A stretch of 64,000 nucleotides of DNA. Origin: Eretmocerus hayati (taxonomy: Eukaryota > Arthropoda > Insecta > Hymenoptera > Aphelinidae). Location: assembly GCA_029851415.1 (NCBI GenBank), contig CM056741.1, forward strand, positions 163,419,685 to 163,483,684. Reading direction: 5' to 3'. A program made the position numbers and the translations under genes. The notes below the pieces were generated by a model. That model made no database searches and had not been told where the DNA came from. It saw nothing but the letters and a program-made list of their open reading frames with translations. This document shows, piece by piece, positions 39,573-53,000 of this stretch. How positions within the stretch are numbered: the stretch's first letter is position 1; every line of letters begins with the position of its first letter.

Positions 39573-39700
39573 TCCTTTCTTTTAGTGAAAGTAATTTTTG
39601 ATGTCGCACCGAACGTTGAAGTTCAATCGTGGCTCAAATTATCACTTGATCCAAGTTTTGATTTCGTGGTTTGGATGTGATCTGTGATTCGCTACTCATG

Positions 39701-39930
39701 AGGTTTATTCGATTATGCGGGTCGGAGCGCTCGGAGCGGAGTGCTCCGAACGCTCCATCTAAGATTTCTAGCCGGGGAGAGGGGAGACAGCCTGTTTCTA
39801 ATGCTGTGGACGATTCCTCCCGATTGATTCTCCTCGGCTGAAAATCTTGGACGGAGCGTTCGGAGCGCTCCCAAGCGCTCGAGCGAACTTTTGACCGAAC
39901 GCGCGTTCGCTCGCATAATCAAATAAACCT
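39701..39930. mobile_element. Foldback element with AGGTTTATT ends
   Basis: The ends AGGTTTATTCGATTATGCG (39701-39719) and CGCATAATCAAATAAACCT (39912-39930) are inverted repeats with one mismatch. Subterminal GGAGCG/CGCTCC-rich sequences are also inverted. There is no ORF of interest. Confidence 0.85.
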
Positions 39931-39945
39931 ATGGATCGAAGCTAG

Positions 39946-39985
39946 GTCTCTCTCTCTCTCTCACTCTCTCTCTCACTCTCTTTCG
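39946..39985. repeat. (TC)n microsatellite
   Basis: An interrupted TC run just outside the 39701-39930 foldback element. Confidence 0.9.
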
Positions 39986-40090
39986 CTCTCATACCTATCC
40001 TCTCATGTCATCTCGTGTTGCGTCTGCTGGGTAAGTTTACTGCTTACAAACATTAGCTGGCATTAGTCGCCAGCTTAGAAACTGCCGTGA

Positions 40091-40110
40091 GGGGGGGGGG
40101 GGGGGCGGGG
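40091..40110. repeat. Poly-G tract
   Basis: Fifteen G, a C, then four more G, followed by CGACC. It is a potential quadruplex former and the complement of the poly-C tract about 1 kb away. Confidence 0.9.
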
Positions 40111-40346
40111 CGACCACGAAAAATCGCGGTGCACGGCCTATTACCGACAAGGCCGCTTCGAGCGACGCGAGTCCACCGGTGATGGCTCACACAGATGCGC
40201 GCTAGGCCAGTCAGACAAACAGTGCACAAACTTTTTCCAGGAAAAAACACCAAATATCGGGGAGAAGGGCAAGAAATGGGTGGTCCGAGCGTCGAGTGGG
40301 GAGACGGTGAAGTAGAATAAAAGCGATAAATAAATAAAAAATAGAG

Positions 40347-40464
40347 TACGATACACGGGGCAAAAATGCCACTCGTCGGCACGGCGTTTAGCTCCCTCGC
40401 GCAAGCGCTCGGGCGCTAACTTCACGCCGTGCCAAAAAGTGGCACTTTTTCCCCTTGTATCGTA
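40347..40464. mobile_element. Small palindromic element with GC-rich core
   Basis: TACGATACACGGGGCAAAAA at the left mirrors TTTTTCCCCTTGTATCGTA at the right. The next inner pair is TGCCACT / AGTGGCA, then GGCACGGCGT / ACGCCGTGCC around a core with CTCGCGCAAGCGCTCGGGCG. There is no coding capacity. Confidence 0.8.
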
Positions 40465-40668
40465 AATATCTATTATACGTGATAATATCTATGTAACGCA
40501 TCTCGCGCGAAAAAATCTCGTTCCAGTATACTGTACTCGACGCGTAATATACTACTATGATTGCATTATCAACTACTGTTGTTTTTTTTCGCCGGGAGGG
40601 TGTTGAGCAAGAACCTGTCTGGAAGTTTTTTCGTATCGAGGTTTTCCTCAAGCTTTGAATGACTGTTA

Positions 40669-41183
40669 AGGGAGTCACCTCGGTAGGAGATCTACCGATC
40701 AGATTTCGATCAAACTTGGCAGAGAGGTGTATTTGCGTGTCAATTAAACACAGTCGAAATTTCACGAGCATTGGCTACCCCTGAGTCAAACTGTCAGCAT
40801 CAAAATTTTTAGAGGTTATGCACGGTATCTTATGGGGTATCGCGTTGATCGTTAAACTATAAAAGACTGGCCAATCAGTTTTTGTCCTCTTCACGCACGC
40901 TTGTAAACAATTACATGCACAAAGAAGGTGCTCGAACTTTTTTTTGAGCTCTAGTTAGCTTGGATAGAAATTCTTAGCGTGGAGCCACGAATAAGTCACA
41001 AATAAGACAAATTTGCTGATAATTAGGGATCGATATCTCATAACTCATGCGTCCGGCGCTTATGCAAATTTATGTGAGGGTGTACTGAGATCTGACAAAC
41101 ACATAAGACACACATGTAGGCAGATTCGCAATGTTCAGAAAAAGCCGATCGATTTGACTAGCGCGGTACCGAGGTTACTCCCT
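40669..41183. mobile_element. Non-autonomous DNA transposon, 515 bp, TA target duplication
   Basis: The termini AGGGAGTCACCTCGGTA and TACCGAGGTTACTCCCT are inverted repeats with one mismatch. Each is flanked by TA, consistent with a Tc1/mariner-type TA duplication. Unlike the foldback elements nearby, the interior is mostly unique, so this is a classic internally deleted element. No transposase frame or DDE motif is seen. Confidence 0.75.
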
Positions 41184-42760
41184 TAGAACACGATTACGTG
41201 TGCATCGAACCCTTTGACAATAATGCAGTCGACGATGGTGAACTCATCGTCGGTAAAAGTGATACTTCGGCGAAGAAAAGCAAGTTAAAATTCAGAGGAG
41301 CTCTTTACACTTGGCATTTTCGTCATCTATATCTCCTTCTGAGCGTGTGTTGTAATTATAGTAAGCGAGACATCTGTAACACTATACGTGGTGATTCATT
41401 CATCGCCAGACAAGTTTCAACCCCTTTTGGTCACACTCCTTCAAACCCTGTTAATTATTAGAGGGTGTTCACCAATCAATAATCTGTAAATTTAAAACTA
41501 GCGTTCACTTTTATCCACTATTGAATCCTATCGATCGATCATCACCTAGACAAGTTAACAAGTTCAATATATTATCCCTGATCCCCGATACGCTATCTAC
41601 TGGAACACATTCCGTTAAAGATACACGAACGTAGTATCATTGTGCGTATGCGCAAACTGTTACTTATACCACTGCGTCAGTGATACAACTCACTCTATAA
41701 TGCGCCAAATTGTCAACAAACAAAATAAATTGTAAGAATTTGATTTGAAACTGCTGATGACGTAACTAATGAATTTTCCAAACATATTCTATGTAAATCC
41801 CATTTCCTAATTAGTAACCTTTTTAAAAATGCTTCATGAATTCAATAACCACCCTAGTTACGTGGTTAGTCTTCGTAGAGAACGGCAGCTTTTTTGGGTG
41901 ATGAGCATGTTCTATCCCTCGTTCTTTTGTTCACATCCCAACACCAACACAAGGCCAATTCGATACGCTTGTATAGCTTTTATATATTCCTTACTTCTTC
42001 GGACCGATATCGACACTCTTTTTTACTCCCCATACCGAATATGTATTACCCCCTCTATCTTACACAGAATGTAGACAACACACTATAATGCAGCAGCTTT
42101 GAACTCTATATATGCAGCTTCCCAATGATTCCGTCTGCTGCTTTGCTCATGGTGTTTATAAGAAGAATATTTGCGCGATGTTCAAGTGAAACAACGACTC
42201 TCCCTTATTTTATTGCGCAAAACGGCGGGCGGGACAGTGCAGAGCGAGTTTGCGCGCCGAAATTTGAGAAGTATATATGCGGGTCGTTTTACCTTTATAC
42301 GCAAGAATAGCACCGCTGAGCGACGACCCGCAAACACCCTGTTTCATTATTTGTGGTGAGGGGAGAGATCTGAGAAGATAAACGTGAAAAAGTGTGAATC
42401 AGACCTTAGGGTATGTTCGCGATGTTATTATTACAGTGTTCTAATCCAATGCTCATTGAATACTACTAATCAATCATGAGTCAGGCGTTTTCATCTTCCT
42501 CCAATTGGTAGATCAATAATCTGCAACACGCATATGACTTATACTGTCCTACAATCTCATCTAGCTCACAGAATTTTTGAATTTTTGAACACCTACGAAG
42601 AGATTCCGACTGATTGTAAGAAGTCGAAACTTTTAGCCTTTTCTAAATGGTGATAGCGTAACGTAACATTCATGATGTCTATGCAAAAACAATGTAGGGA
42701 AACAATATTCAAAGATTTAGAATCAAGTAGGTAAAGTAAGTCAGATAAAAAGTTTCTCTT
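41184..42760. other. No supported gene
   Basis: AT-rich DNA with short unremarkable frames on both strands (for example 41198-41461 and 41829-42074). I see no splice-supported exon, RNA gene or repeat here. Confidence 0.5.
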
Positions 42761-42880
42761 CCCTGGTAGAAATTGTGAGCATTTTTTGGCCAAAAACTGG
42801 CCAAGTCTAACCTAATCGCATTGTCACTATATCTATATATTGCATGGGTGGCCAAAAAAATTGGTCACATTTCTACCATT
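42761..42880. mobile_element. Short MITE, copy 2 of the family at 27913-28010
   Basis: It starts CCCTGGTAGAAATTGTGAGC and ends TTGGTCACATTTCTACCA, the same termini as copy 1. Subterminal TTTTTGGCCA/TGGCCAAAAA is also inverted. The middle differs in length and sequence from copy 1, so the copies are old. Confidence 0.7.
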
Positions 42881-45800
42881 TAGGTTACTCCTACTAGCTA
42901 TCAAAAATCGCCGAATATGATGTCATTATTTCAATGTAGACAAGGAGGAATCCCCACCAATAATGGTTAGGTTTCATTCATTTCATTCAGCACCAATAAG
43001 AATATTGATATTCACCATGTCGTCAAAAGAGTAAAAAACACAACAACAACAAATATTTTTCAAGCGATGAAATGGATTGGGTGACCCTTGTTTTTGTTAA
43101 TTACAAAAGGAAATTGCTGTCACCGTGCGATTCAATTTGCGTCTCATTCATTCAGCTGCATATCATGGACTGTGAATAATGTAGGAATGAAAAATCAACC
43201 CAGTGAACGACAATTGGCGTAATTAAGTTACATTTCACCCAACGGTGAGCGCCCTGAGCGTCGGTGCGATTCAGTGCGCGTAATCTAGTATAATGCTTTT
43301 GTTGAAACTTATACGCGAAATGGACAGATGGGGAGAACTTTGTAAGCAGCCGCGTACATTTGATACATTCACGAGTTCTGATCAACGATGAGGCAAAGAT
43401 GTTGTGAATTTGATGATCATACATCATGAGTGAGATACAATTGTGATCCCATTATATATCAGCCATGCAATCTATCAGCTCATCATTTGTTTAAATTAAA
43501 TATGAAAAAGATGTTTCATGATGTGAGAATTACATTGTTAAAAACTATCCACATACTGACTTTATAGAATGATAATCCCACATTCATACCATGACCTGAT
43601 CAATTAGCGTTTTTGGAAGACTCGAATACAAGGGTGGTACAAGATTTCTGTTCTCAATCAACTACTTCAACTTTATCGAAAGATTAAAATATGCAACTAT
43701 GATCTATGGATTCTTCTACTACTGCAGTTTTGATGAATAACAGGAATGAAATCAAGCAAAGAGAATATGAACTTATCGAGAGGGTGCCCACTGTGTGTCT
43801 TCTATCGAGCTTCGAACAGCATATAATAATTTTGTTAAATGATGATTTTTAGTGTTTCTTTTATCCTTAAGATTAAGTAGGTTAAAGCATCTCTTGATAT
43901 GAGTATGATCTAAAAAAAAAAACATATCTTCTCAACAGTGCAAGGTCATTCGATGAACATACAATGACTGAGAAAAATTGTTTACGAAAGATGAAGGAGA
44001 GTTTAGTATGAAAATCACATGTCGACTACTCTACAAAAGAAGGTTGTCATCAGTATCAACCGACTCAATTTACTGTGATCTCTGAAAACCTTCAAAAACC
44101 CATAAAAATACTCTTGTAAGAAATTCACAGATCATAATCAAAACTTGAATATGTTCATCGATGATCATATACAATCATTCGCTGATTGTTGAAAGCATTT
44201 TTCTAATTCTTGTTGGTATCATGGTCAACACTTTTAACATTTGAAGGACCAGAATAACTGAATAAGCTTCAGAATGAGGTAGCTTACATGAATATTTGTA
44301 CAAAATCTACATGTTCTTCAAAATTACAAGTTGTGGGTAACTCTAGAAAATTTGTCAACCCATCGCTCACAGTCCCAAGTTGATAACACTAGGTATGTAT
44401 GCATAGTTATTCATCTTTAATTATGAAAAATCAACTCTGAATCAGAAAATCCAATCTAATACTCAGTCTTTCATCAGCAAAGCCATCGTCTCGATAATAT
44501 ATCTCAGCAGGGGCAGGCAAGTAAGTCCGCTACATCAAAGCGCACAAATTCGATAATAGCTCAAATGCTGCTACTATATGATGGGCGCGTGTCGTTGTCG
44601 AAACACTGCACGCACTTATATGGTGGTGGTGGCAAAATTTTGCACGCGTTGCAGCAGCAAGCTGCGCCTCTCGTCGTTCGGTTGGTTCCCCTTTCGATAT
44701 ATAGTATTTTGGCAGCCGGCGACGACGGGACGGGTGCGGGTGGCTCAGACAGCAATACACATATATAAAACATGTCTACACTATATGTATAAAATACGGT
44801 CCAGTGGGCGCGCAGATGCCACACTAACGAAAACCGGCCGATCGATGTGCATGCGCCGTGTACACGTGTATTCCATGCTTGCTTGCTGTATATGTCGCGT
44901 ACATAGAGTGAAAGAGAAGACCGTGGCGTCATGCACCCACGTAACAACTTGGGGGTTGCGAGGGTTGCATGCCAGGCTTTCCCGTCTCGTATCTTGCTTC
45001 CTCGTTGTTCGTCGTCACAGTCAATTCACGCATTGTAAAGAGAGCTTATTGGTGATACTAGTAAGGGCTCCTTTTCATTTTTTGATGCTTGAGCGATTGC
45101 TGAATAATGTTTGAGCGACTTTTCATAGTATTTCTTTGAAAGTTTTATCGCAACAATTGAATAGCATTGTTCAGAAAAAAATGGTATCAGTTAATCAATG
45201 TGGGTAAAATACTACAAGACTTCGTCAATATGCTTTTGAGAGTTCAGGATAGAATCACATAGTAAACCTCGTCAAGTAAACTGTCCTTGATTTATACTCC
45301 GCCTTCGAATCACAATGTTTGCTTTCGTGAATGACAAAAGATTTGCCTCAAGATGATTACAGATGATTACAGTTGAAAATCACTGGCCTCATTTTATTTA
45401 TCTAGAAATGAGCTATAAGCTTCGAAATTTTAGATTCAAGTTGAGATTCAGTCAATCACAAACAAGTAAGTTGTTGCAGATCTGAGGGTAAAAAACTTGA
45501 AAAATCGTGGGACTACTTCTTACAGGAACAATAATGAGTGTAAATGACAGATTTCGATACATACACAAATGTCACCACTTTGTTAACAGGCGTATCGCAA
45601 GCTCGACTGCAAGTCATTAAAGTACAGGTATTTGCAGGCAATATACAAAAATAAACAAAAATCAATTCGATACAGTAAAGAGCAGCATCTTCATATATGT
45701 TATTTCATCTTCATGTTTACAAAAACTAACATGGCTAAATTGAAATTTGGATCATCCTCGAGAAAATTTTTAGCTTGATGAGCAACTGAATCGACTCACA

Positions 45801-47020
45801 ACAGACTTCTTAATGCAAGGGGTTGCTACTCTGTGGCTCCATGAAACACCCAACTGTGTTTTATAGAGACGACATGAGGCGTGTGTGGCACACTGCTCGA
45901 GGGGTAGCTGCGCGGCGCACGTGCCATGACACAAAATACACACATCCTCATCTCCAAGTGAACAGAATTCATTGCTTTCGCGAAGCTAGATTTCGCGTTC
46001 TAACGTCACTCTAAATATTGTACATTGGCAGGGTATTTTCAAGGGAATTTTGGCGGGGTTATCGGTCGCGCATGCGCGGTCTTTCCATAGCATATATGTA
46101 TAAAGGTTGTCTGGCTCAATGACCGAGCCAGACTGAGCGGTCACACGCAGAGCATTGGATGTACTACACAGTAAACTATGTAATATATGGCAAATGCGCC
46201 AGCACCCACCCACTGAAGAATTCAACGAGAGAGTAAAGTGAAAAGCGCATTCCTGAAATTGTGAATTAACATTCAGCACACAGGGTTAACAGAAAGGGTG
46301 GGAAAAATCAAATCGAAGGTGGAAATTTCGCTCAAAAGGCGGAAACACCTGTCTTTCTGATGATCTTTGAGGAAACGAAGCAACTTCATCATGAAAGATT
46401 ATTGTCTGAGTTTAAATACCTTGGTCTTCAAAATTGTGAATCAGATCAATAAGTGTAATAATCAGATTCTCTACTCCATGATATCATCTCAACAGACATT
46501 TCATGTCATAATCTTGTTCTCGAAACATTCAAAATTATCGAATGACGTACTTTGAACGCAATGTGAAAATGAAGAAAATGAAAATCTAATGTGTCCCTTT
46601 GGCTGTGGAGTCTATCCTTAACTCTGTCTGTCGTTACCATGGAGAGTGCTTTCAAATTGAAAGCACAGTAAAATATGCAAAGGAGAGAAGCTTGCCCGCG
46701 GTATATACACTCTATGAACAAAGACACCCACGGGACATTGAATGAAATTTATGGTCCTACGAGAGGGCATAAGAGCTCTGAACGACCTACATATAACGAG
46801 CATCATAGATAGCCATATTAAAACATTAGATCGATTGGACGATGAAAATTATGCTACATTGTTTTCTGTATGACAATTCATTGTTTATGTTTTAGAGAAT
46901 GTGCCTGCTGATTATTCTGAACGACGAAGAACGTGGGGACTAAAATATATCTGCAGCATAAGTAGTAAAAGATACGACGTGATCGGTAGAGTGTATCTCG
47001 CTTTCTCCCGTTGAGAGCGC
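42881..47020. other. No supported gene; a GC-rich patch at 44.5-45.0 kb
   Basis: Most of the stretch is AT-rich without exons. At 44560-45000 composition rises and long open frames occur on both strands at once (44578-45114 plus, 44561-44947 minus), which is usual for GC-rich noncoding DNA. A 9-bp stem (GTCTGGCTC / GAGCCAGAC) lies at 46109-46133. No assignment. Confidence 0.45.
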
Positions 47021-47525
47021 ATGCTTATGGTGAACTCATGCACAATAATAATATGTATGTCATTATATATGCTGCATAGTGTGGATGTGGTGGGCGAAGT
47101 TACTCTGGCAAATAATTCAAAATCTTCGGCTTGCAGAATGAAGGAACAGGATATGATGATACTGAAGCATGATTCTCATCTGGATGAAGATCCTTCAATT
47201 TTTCAGCAAGAGTATTTTCTCCAATTCACACCAAAAATGCCTGATGGAATCAATGGAATACGAATGAAACATCGCAAATCAATCAAAATATTTGCCATAA
47301 ACTCAAAACGTTCCGACGACACTTGTGCAGTACTGTTTGTTGATTCTTCAAGGATATATTATAGCACGAATTTTCTGTTTCAAACTCGAAGATGAGAATT
47401 GCATTCCAATCTCGATACTGGTACACCCAAAAACTCCTTTATATTCATTCATCGATTACATTTTGCCCGAGAAAAAGGAGATCAGATCGAGTCTGTTCAA
47501 TTTTTCCGTCCCTCTATTGAAATAA
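47021..47525 (+). pseudogene. Two overlapping plus-strand frames, possible decayed coding sequence
   Basis: A 124-codon frame (47021-47395) overlaps a 66-codon frame (47325-47525) in another phase. The first ends SSRIYYSTNFLFQ. The second continues with FKLEDENCIPISILVHPK and FIDYILPEKKE. Together they read like one protein broken by a shift at about 47370. Amino acid composition is protein-like, but I recognise no family. Confidence 0.25.
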
Positions 47526-47663
47526 GAAAGAAAAAAGACAAAAGTCGTGGAATTTAGAAACATTTACTAATGGTTTTTCATTAATCACTTCGTGGCCCCA
47601 AAACAGAGAATTCAAACGTACTTCAAATTTTGGGAAAGTCCATCGTAATCCGAAAAATAAGCA

Positions 47664-48055
47664 TTAAGGCGATGCGATCGCCGTGCAACCCGGAAATTAT
47701 ATCTCATTTAGATGTAAATCAAAAAATTTTCACGAAACGAAGTTTGAGACGAATTGTTTACTACTTGTTATCATCTGAATTGTGGTGGACAACTCATTAT
47801 TTGTCACCAATCACAGGACTATTGGAGATGAACGAGAATAACTCGCCCGCGGGTACTTTCTAACCTATAAATGGGCACATTTTCGTTCACAAAAATCTCG
47901 AAATCTTTTCCAATTTGGGCTAAACGAAGAGTTATCCAGGCTAAGTTAAATGATAATTAAGCCTGGATAACTCGTCGTTTAGCACAAATTGGAAAAGATT
48001 TTTTGAGAGTTTTGTGAACCAAGTTCAGCGTGCACGGCGACCGCATCGCCTCAAC
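47664..48055. mobile_element. Nested inverted-repeat element
   Basis: Outer arms TTAAGGCGATGCGATCGCCG at the left and CGGCGACCGCATCGCCTCAA at the right are inverted. An inner pair of about 65 bp (AGTTATCCAGGCT / AGCCTGGATAACT and AATCTTTTCCAATTTG / CAAATTGGAAAAGATT) sits against the right side. This suggests one inverted-repeat element with an asymmetric interior, or one element inserted in another. Confidence 0.75.
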
Positions 48056-48409
48056 AGCAGCTTATCTACCTAAGACGGACCTAGCCAAGCGAGCACACGA
48101 TTTACCTCATTTATTTTAAAACATAGTCCTCATGCGAGTGAACTAAATAATTATCATCGAAAATAGACCGTGATTACAAGCCACAGTAAATCAGAATATC
48201 AAAATTGTCAATCTATGATCTTGTCTAACCTCTTCAATGTGCAGCATGCACTCACTAGGCACTATGTATGGGCAACGCACGTGTCAATTTCGACTCTCAA
48301 CTCATACATGATGTGTTCAACAGTGATATAGAACGATATCAAGGGGTGTAATAGGGAGAGAGGTTAATTGAGGTGTAAAAAGAGAGTGTGCCCTGACGTT
48401 TAAGCTCAC

Positions 48410-48515
48410 CCAACGAGTGGCAAATGAGCTCTAAACCCCCATTGAACCAGAGCTCACAGCTGTTGGGTTCAAATAGGATTTCGCAGTAGTTCCGCTCGGG
48501 GGTGTCGATGCTGCC
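48410..48515 (-). CDS. Orphan coding exon, unknown family
   Basis: On the minus strand a 106-bp segment is bounded by TTATTTTTAG (acceptor) and TTGG|GTGAGC (donor). The frame starting GGC is open across it and encodes about 35 residues, including SIDTPERNYCEILFEPNSCE and LWFNGGLELICHSL. The acceptor TAG itself is an in-frame stop just upstream, as expected of an internal exon. Composition (Cys, Trp, aromatic, few repeats) is strongly protein-like. Its start phase 0 and end phase 1 do not fit MED13, whose next exon begins in phase 0. I found no partner exons within the window. It may belong to a nested gene, a pseudogene, or a gene whose other exons I missed. Confidence 0.4.
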
Positions 48516-49910
48516 CTAAAAATAATGGGGCTTGCTCTCTGGTCGGTGTGTATATCATGCACGATTACTGTCCAAAATGTGTGTTGTGTTTGGAGATCTC
48601 GAATGATTTTGGCCAAGAGCGATTACAGCTCGATGATGCTTTTAGTGATGGCAAAGGGGTAGATGATGTCGAACCCTCTCGATTTTATGCCATGTGATTA
48701 GATCAAGGAACTGATGTGGTGAAATTATCAGGCTTAAAATTGGAGCGAAATTGATCACAAGGATGGTAAAATCAAATGTATAGTGCTCTGGTGACAATGT
48801 TCATTATCATTCGATTTTTCAAATTACTGCACAGTTCCATTGGTAGCTCGGTTGATGAAAAAAATACGACAACGGTCCGATGAATGTCGTGTCTTTGAAT
48901 GTCATGATCATATGATTCTTTGTGCCCATCAACGATTCAGACCTCGTGACCATTTGGTACATTCAAGGATTCGAACTATAATTTGGGCTGGTGCGATCAC
49001 TGCGAACTCTACTCGACATGAGCAAGATTCCTGTCCTTAAAAACTCATTTTTCTATTAAAGAGGTTCGATGGTCTTGGCGAGATGAAACCTTTTGCACAA
49101 TAAACTTGGGTACAAGGAACTACTCTATGAAATTTCTCAGTATTTTTCACCAGGCTCTTTTTCAGACCTACATTTCTCAGACATTTTCGAAAATAACATG
49201 GGCTCTTAAGGCCAGCACCATCAAAACGAGTATAGCGGCTCATGTTCCATCAGATGTAGAGAGAATTTTCATAAAATATCCAGATGATAGAGGATTTCCT
49301 AACGAACATTGATACTTTTCGGTGATCACAGCTGATCATGCATTTTGCACGAATATGATCGAATTTTTGCCGAGAATCATGAGCAGGCAGGTAATACCGG
49401 TACTCGCCGGGCTCTTCTCGCGCAGGCGATCATCGGCAGGTCAAGATTTGGCTTTCCCCTTAACCGATCTCTTATATAACACCGTCGAACCCCCTCATGA
49501 AAAATTCGTTACAAAGAAAAGTGAACTGTTTACAAAGAAGTGAAAGAATGATTCAATGGCTTCTTTATCGATATGGACCTACCAGTGGAACTACCAATGT
49601 TTGACCTTTAGACTGTCGGTATTTTTCCTAAAAACATTAGGATCTCCAAAGGACAATTTAACTCATAGAAACATCAGATATATGTCACCCGTAAGATTAT
49701 GGAAGGTCACACATGAACCCGGACGGCAGCGCAAGGGTTAATGAACTAAGGAGAATGACTTTTGCGCTGATTGCTGCGCCCGAACTGAAATGAACAATGT
49801 GTTGACAATCAACTCGCGTGCAGAATAACTTTGAAAAAAATTAAGGATCCATGACTTGAATCTATTTCTCAATTTATCGCTTGAGAGTAGATGCTAAAGA
49901 ATAGTATATT
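48516..49910. other. No supported gene
   Basis: Several short plus-strand frames (48840-49040, 49106-49312, 49322-49543) lie in tandem without splice support or a recognisable product. They could be remnants of a mobile element, but the sequence gives no direct sign. Confidence 0.3.
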
Positions 49911-50021
49911 ATTGCCCTGGGCGCGTTCGCCCAGTTCGGGCGCTAGGACAGTTTATTTCCCGAGCGAAGCGAGGGAAATAAGTCCTCCACGCCCGAAATG
50001 GGCCTGCGAGTACAGGGCAAT
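49911..50021. mobile_element. Small palindromic GC-rich element
   Basis: ATTGCCCTG at the left and CAGGGCAAT at the right bound a GC-rich interior with CGAGCGAAGCGAGGGAAATA and GCCCGAAATGGGC. The flanks are AT-rich. It resembles the core of the element at 40347-40464 in composition and size. Confidence 0.65.
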
Positions 50022-50026
50022 TATGA

Positions 50027-50092
50027 TTTTTCATCATGAGAATCCTAAAACCGCATTTGAATGCGGCATTTTTAGGTTAGAATGATGAAAAA
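50027..50092. repeat. Perfect-stem hairpin next to the palindromic element
   Basis: TTTTTCATCAT at 50027-50037 pairs with ATGATGAAAAA at 50082-50092. Inner CCTAAAA / TTTTAGG and CCGCATT / AATGCGG continue the stem. It adjoins the preceding element by six bases and may be part of it. Confidence 0.7.
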
Positions 50093-53000
50093 AAATTTCA
50101 TCACCAATACCAAAATGGATTTTTCAAAACCACTTTTTCAGTTCATATTGAATGCAATCAGTGTTGATGACTCGAAATTGGAATAATTCTGTACAAATGA
50201 ATAATAATACCAGGCAAACACTCATGATTATCACAATTGGATACATGTACGATGCCACAATGAAAAAAATTTCCAATGAGCACTTTCAGGAACATTTTGG
50301 AGTATTTTCTGGCGAAAACAGCTAGTGAACCCCTCAACTCATGTACATGGTAGACTTACGCTCGACTACATAAGACTTACGTATTTTTGCTGATTTCAGT
50401 AGATGAGATGATAAAAGTGACTCACCTGAAACATAGGAGAAAATTTCCAAAATTAGTTTCTACATCAAGGAAAATCACGAATATTAAGAGGATCTGGATG
50501 AATTTTTTCCATCTCAGGGAGCGTGAAAAACTGATGAACAACGAGACAAAGGAATCGGGTAAATCAACAACTAGGAATAAAGTAATTATTGACGACGTTC
50601 CATAGCGACGATTCACACGAGGTATTTGTAGCTTGTCGATGATAAGATAAGAAAAAAAAATGTGGCAAGATCGCATTGCTCTTGTCGACAGATTTTTTAT
50701 GAGTCTACCTAGCAAGGTTAGTAATTTACTCCATTGTTTTTATAGAACATCGAACAGATGTATGGAGTAGTATGTATTTTAGCACCGATAAAAATTGGCA
50801 CTGCAAATCATGTTCTAATAGTTGCAAGTAGTGGAACGGCAGTAACATCGTTATCTGTCTTCTGCGCTCAGCTAGCATTTAGGCCTATTGCAACGATTCG
50901 AGTCACTCATTCCGAATGAATTTTTTGTCATCGTAACACATACCCTTCATTCATGTTTTAAATTCGTTCAATTTTTTCCGGTGAAAAGGGACAGGACAGT
51001 CCTAAATCACCATGTTCACGAATTCTCCAGACGGTTAGAAAAAGTCTGAACGGCGAAATATTATTCCACTATCAATTCGCGATTTTGCCCATAAGATGCA
51101 TCCCAGTATCAACGGCAACGAGCATAAGTATTGTTCTTTATCACTGATAAACCTATCAATCGTAAAACAATAATTTTGTAACTGTCCTGAATTTGTAAAT
51201 AATATTACAGTAAAATTCAAAAAAATTCTCAAACAGCTACTAAAGACGGATCATATTTCCATCAAATCACTGAGACTCAAAATTACTCTTATTGCCGCCT
51301 GATTCTCATTCACGCTCTATACAATCACGAGAGTTGCAGGTGAGCGTTGGAAACAAAAAGCGATTCGTATACGGATCGCAGCCGACACGAGGACTCCGCG
51401 CAGATCAAGTCCGTCTCTGCTCTTTCTCTTTCTTGATTTTGTAAAATTTTCGCTCTCGTTCAGAACCTGTTGTTAGCATCAGCCTGCATCATCAGAAGCA
51501 TCAGCATCGCGCCGAGAACAGTTTCTTTGCAAGACGAGAGACGAAGGCGGTTATAAAATGGGGGGAACGTCCGAGACATGGTAAGCGGGAGCTTTGCGAA
51601 TATAAAGAGAGCGCAAAAAAAATAGAAGAAAGAGTTGAGTCTGTGCTCGGTCTGTGTCTGTGCGGCGCGACGGAAGAAAGGTGGCATTCCACAAAAGGCA
51701 CTATATGTAAGAGAGTATACCTAACCTATAAGTATAAGATGTGATGCAGCATCCAGAGCAAGATATCGAGTCTCTCTGTTGAAGGGACAACTAAGTGGGT
51801 GCGTGCATGATGCAGTTTTGCTGCTCTATTCCCGCATGAGAACTATAGAATGCGAATAGAATAAGATATCTGGAATTTCAGGAAAAGATCAGACATTATA
51901 CGCGAGCCTTTGGAATTAGGATCGGCCACGTAATATTTGTTAACTCCGAGATTTTTTATTCATTCACAGTAAGATAAAGTTAAATTTTTGTCTGATAAGT
52001 AGAAGCCATTGGGCACTGATTGTATTTCAATCGTAGCCGATCCGAGCCGATCTCTTACGAGGGCTTGGAACTTTCATATATTTTCATACATTGGCGTCAA
52101 CCTCCGAATAGTCAAATTCAAAGTTACAAATAGAGTATCTTTTCAAAAAGTCGTGAAATAACTACCGAAAGTCTATCACAGGCTCGAGTCAAAATATTCA
52201 TTTTTTACTTCATTCTTTCAAATGGAGTTCCTAATAGCATATTTGAAGTCTAATGACAATAGAGAATCATTTTCAAAGTGATCCTATTGTTTGCAACGAT
52301 GGCATAGTTATCTCAGGATTGGTAGAATTCGTCATCAACTAAACCTTGAAAAATGACTGAAAAGTGACTTTCTCTAGGAATTTAAAAAAAAAAAATATAT
52401 GAGCTTATTTTGTTCAGAGTTGCGGAAGAAAATCGATACTGATCCTCGAATGATTGATGTGCATTGGAGTAATTTCAACATCTCATTGCCCATGAGGAAA
52501 TGAAGTGAAAATCGAGTTTTTCTTTTTCTGGCTCCAACGTATTATATAATTATTGAACACATTGAATCCGAAGAATTAAATTCAAAACCAATCAAAGTCA
52601 TCAAGATTTTCCATTTTCTATAAAACATGAATGTTCCAAGATCTGAAAGTATAGGGCACGCTGAAAACTGAGTTGACGACAGGAAATCGTGAATTTGTCA
52701 ATCTACGACAATGCATTAGTTTCCATTGATCCGATCGATCATGTGAAATCGATGATAAAAATCTAAATCACATAAGATTATATACTTATGTGAATGCCTG
52801 ATATTACATTAGAACAAAAAGATTAAGGAGCTGGGACAACACACGATTGATCAACTCGAGTTCAACACTATAAAAAGTTCGCCAGAGGCTTTAAGGTTCA
52901 AAGATCAAAGATTCTGCCCAAGACGGTGCAATCAAAGATTTCGTAGCCTTTTCTTCTGTTGATGCTTTTTCCCAAATCTATCAACACTATCAATTAGGTA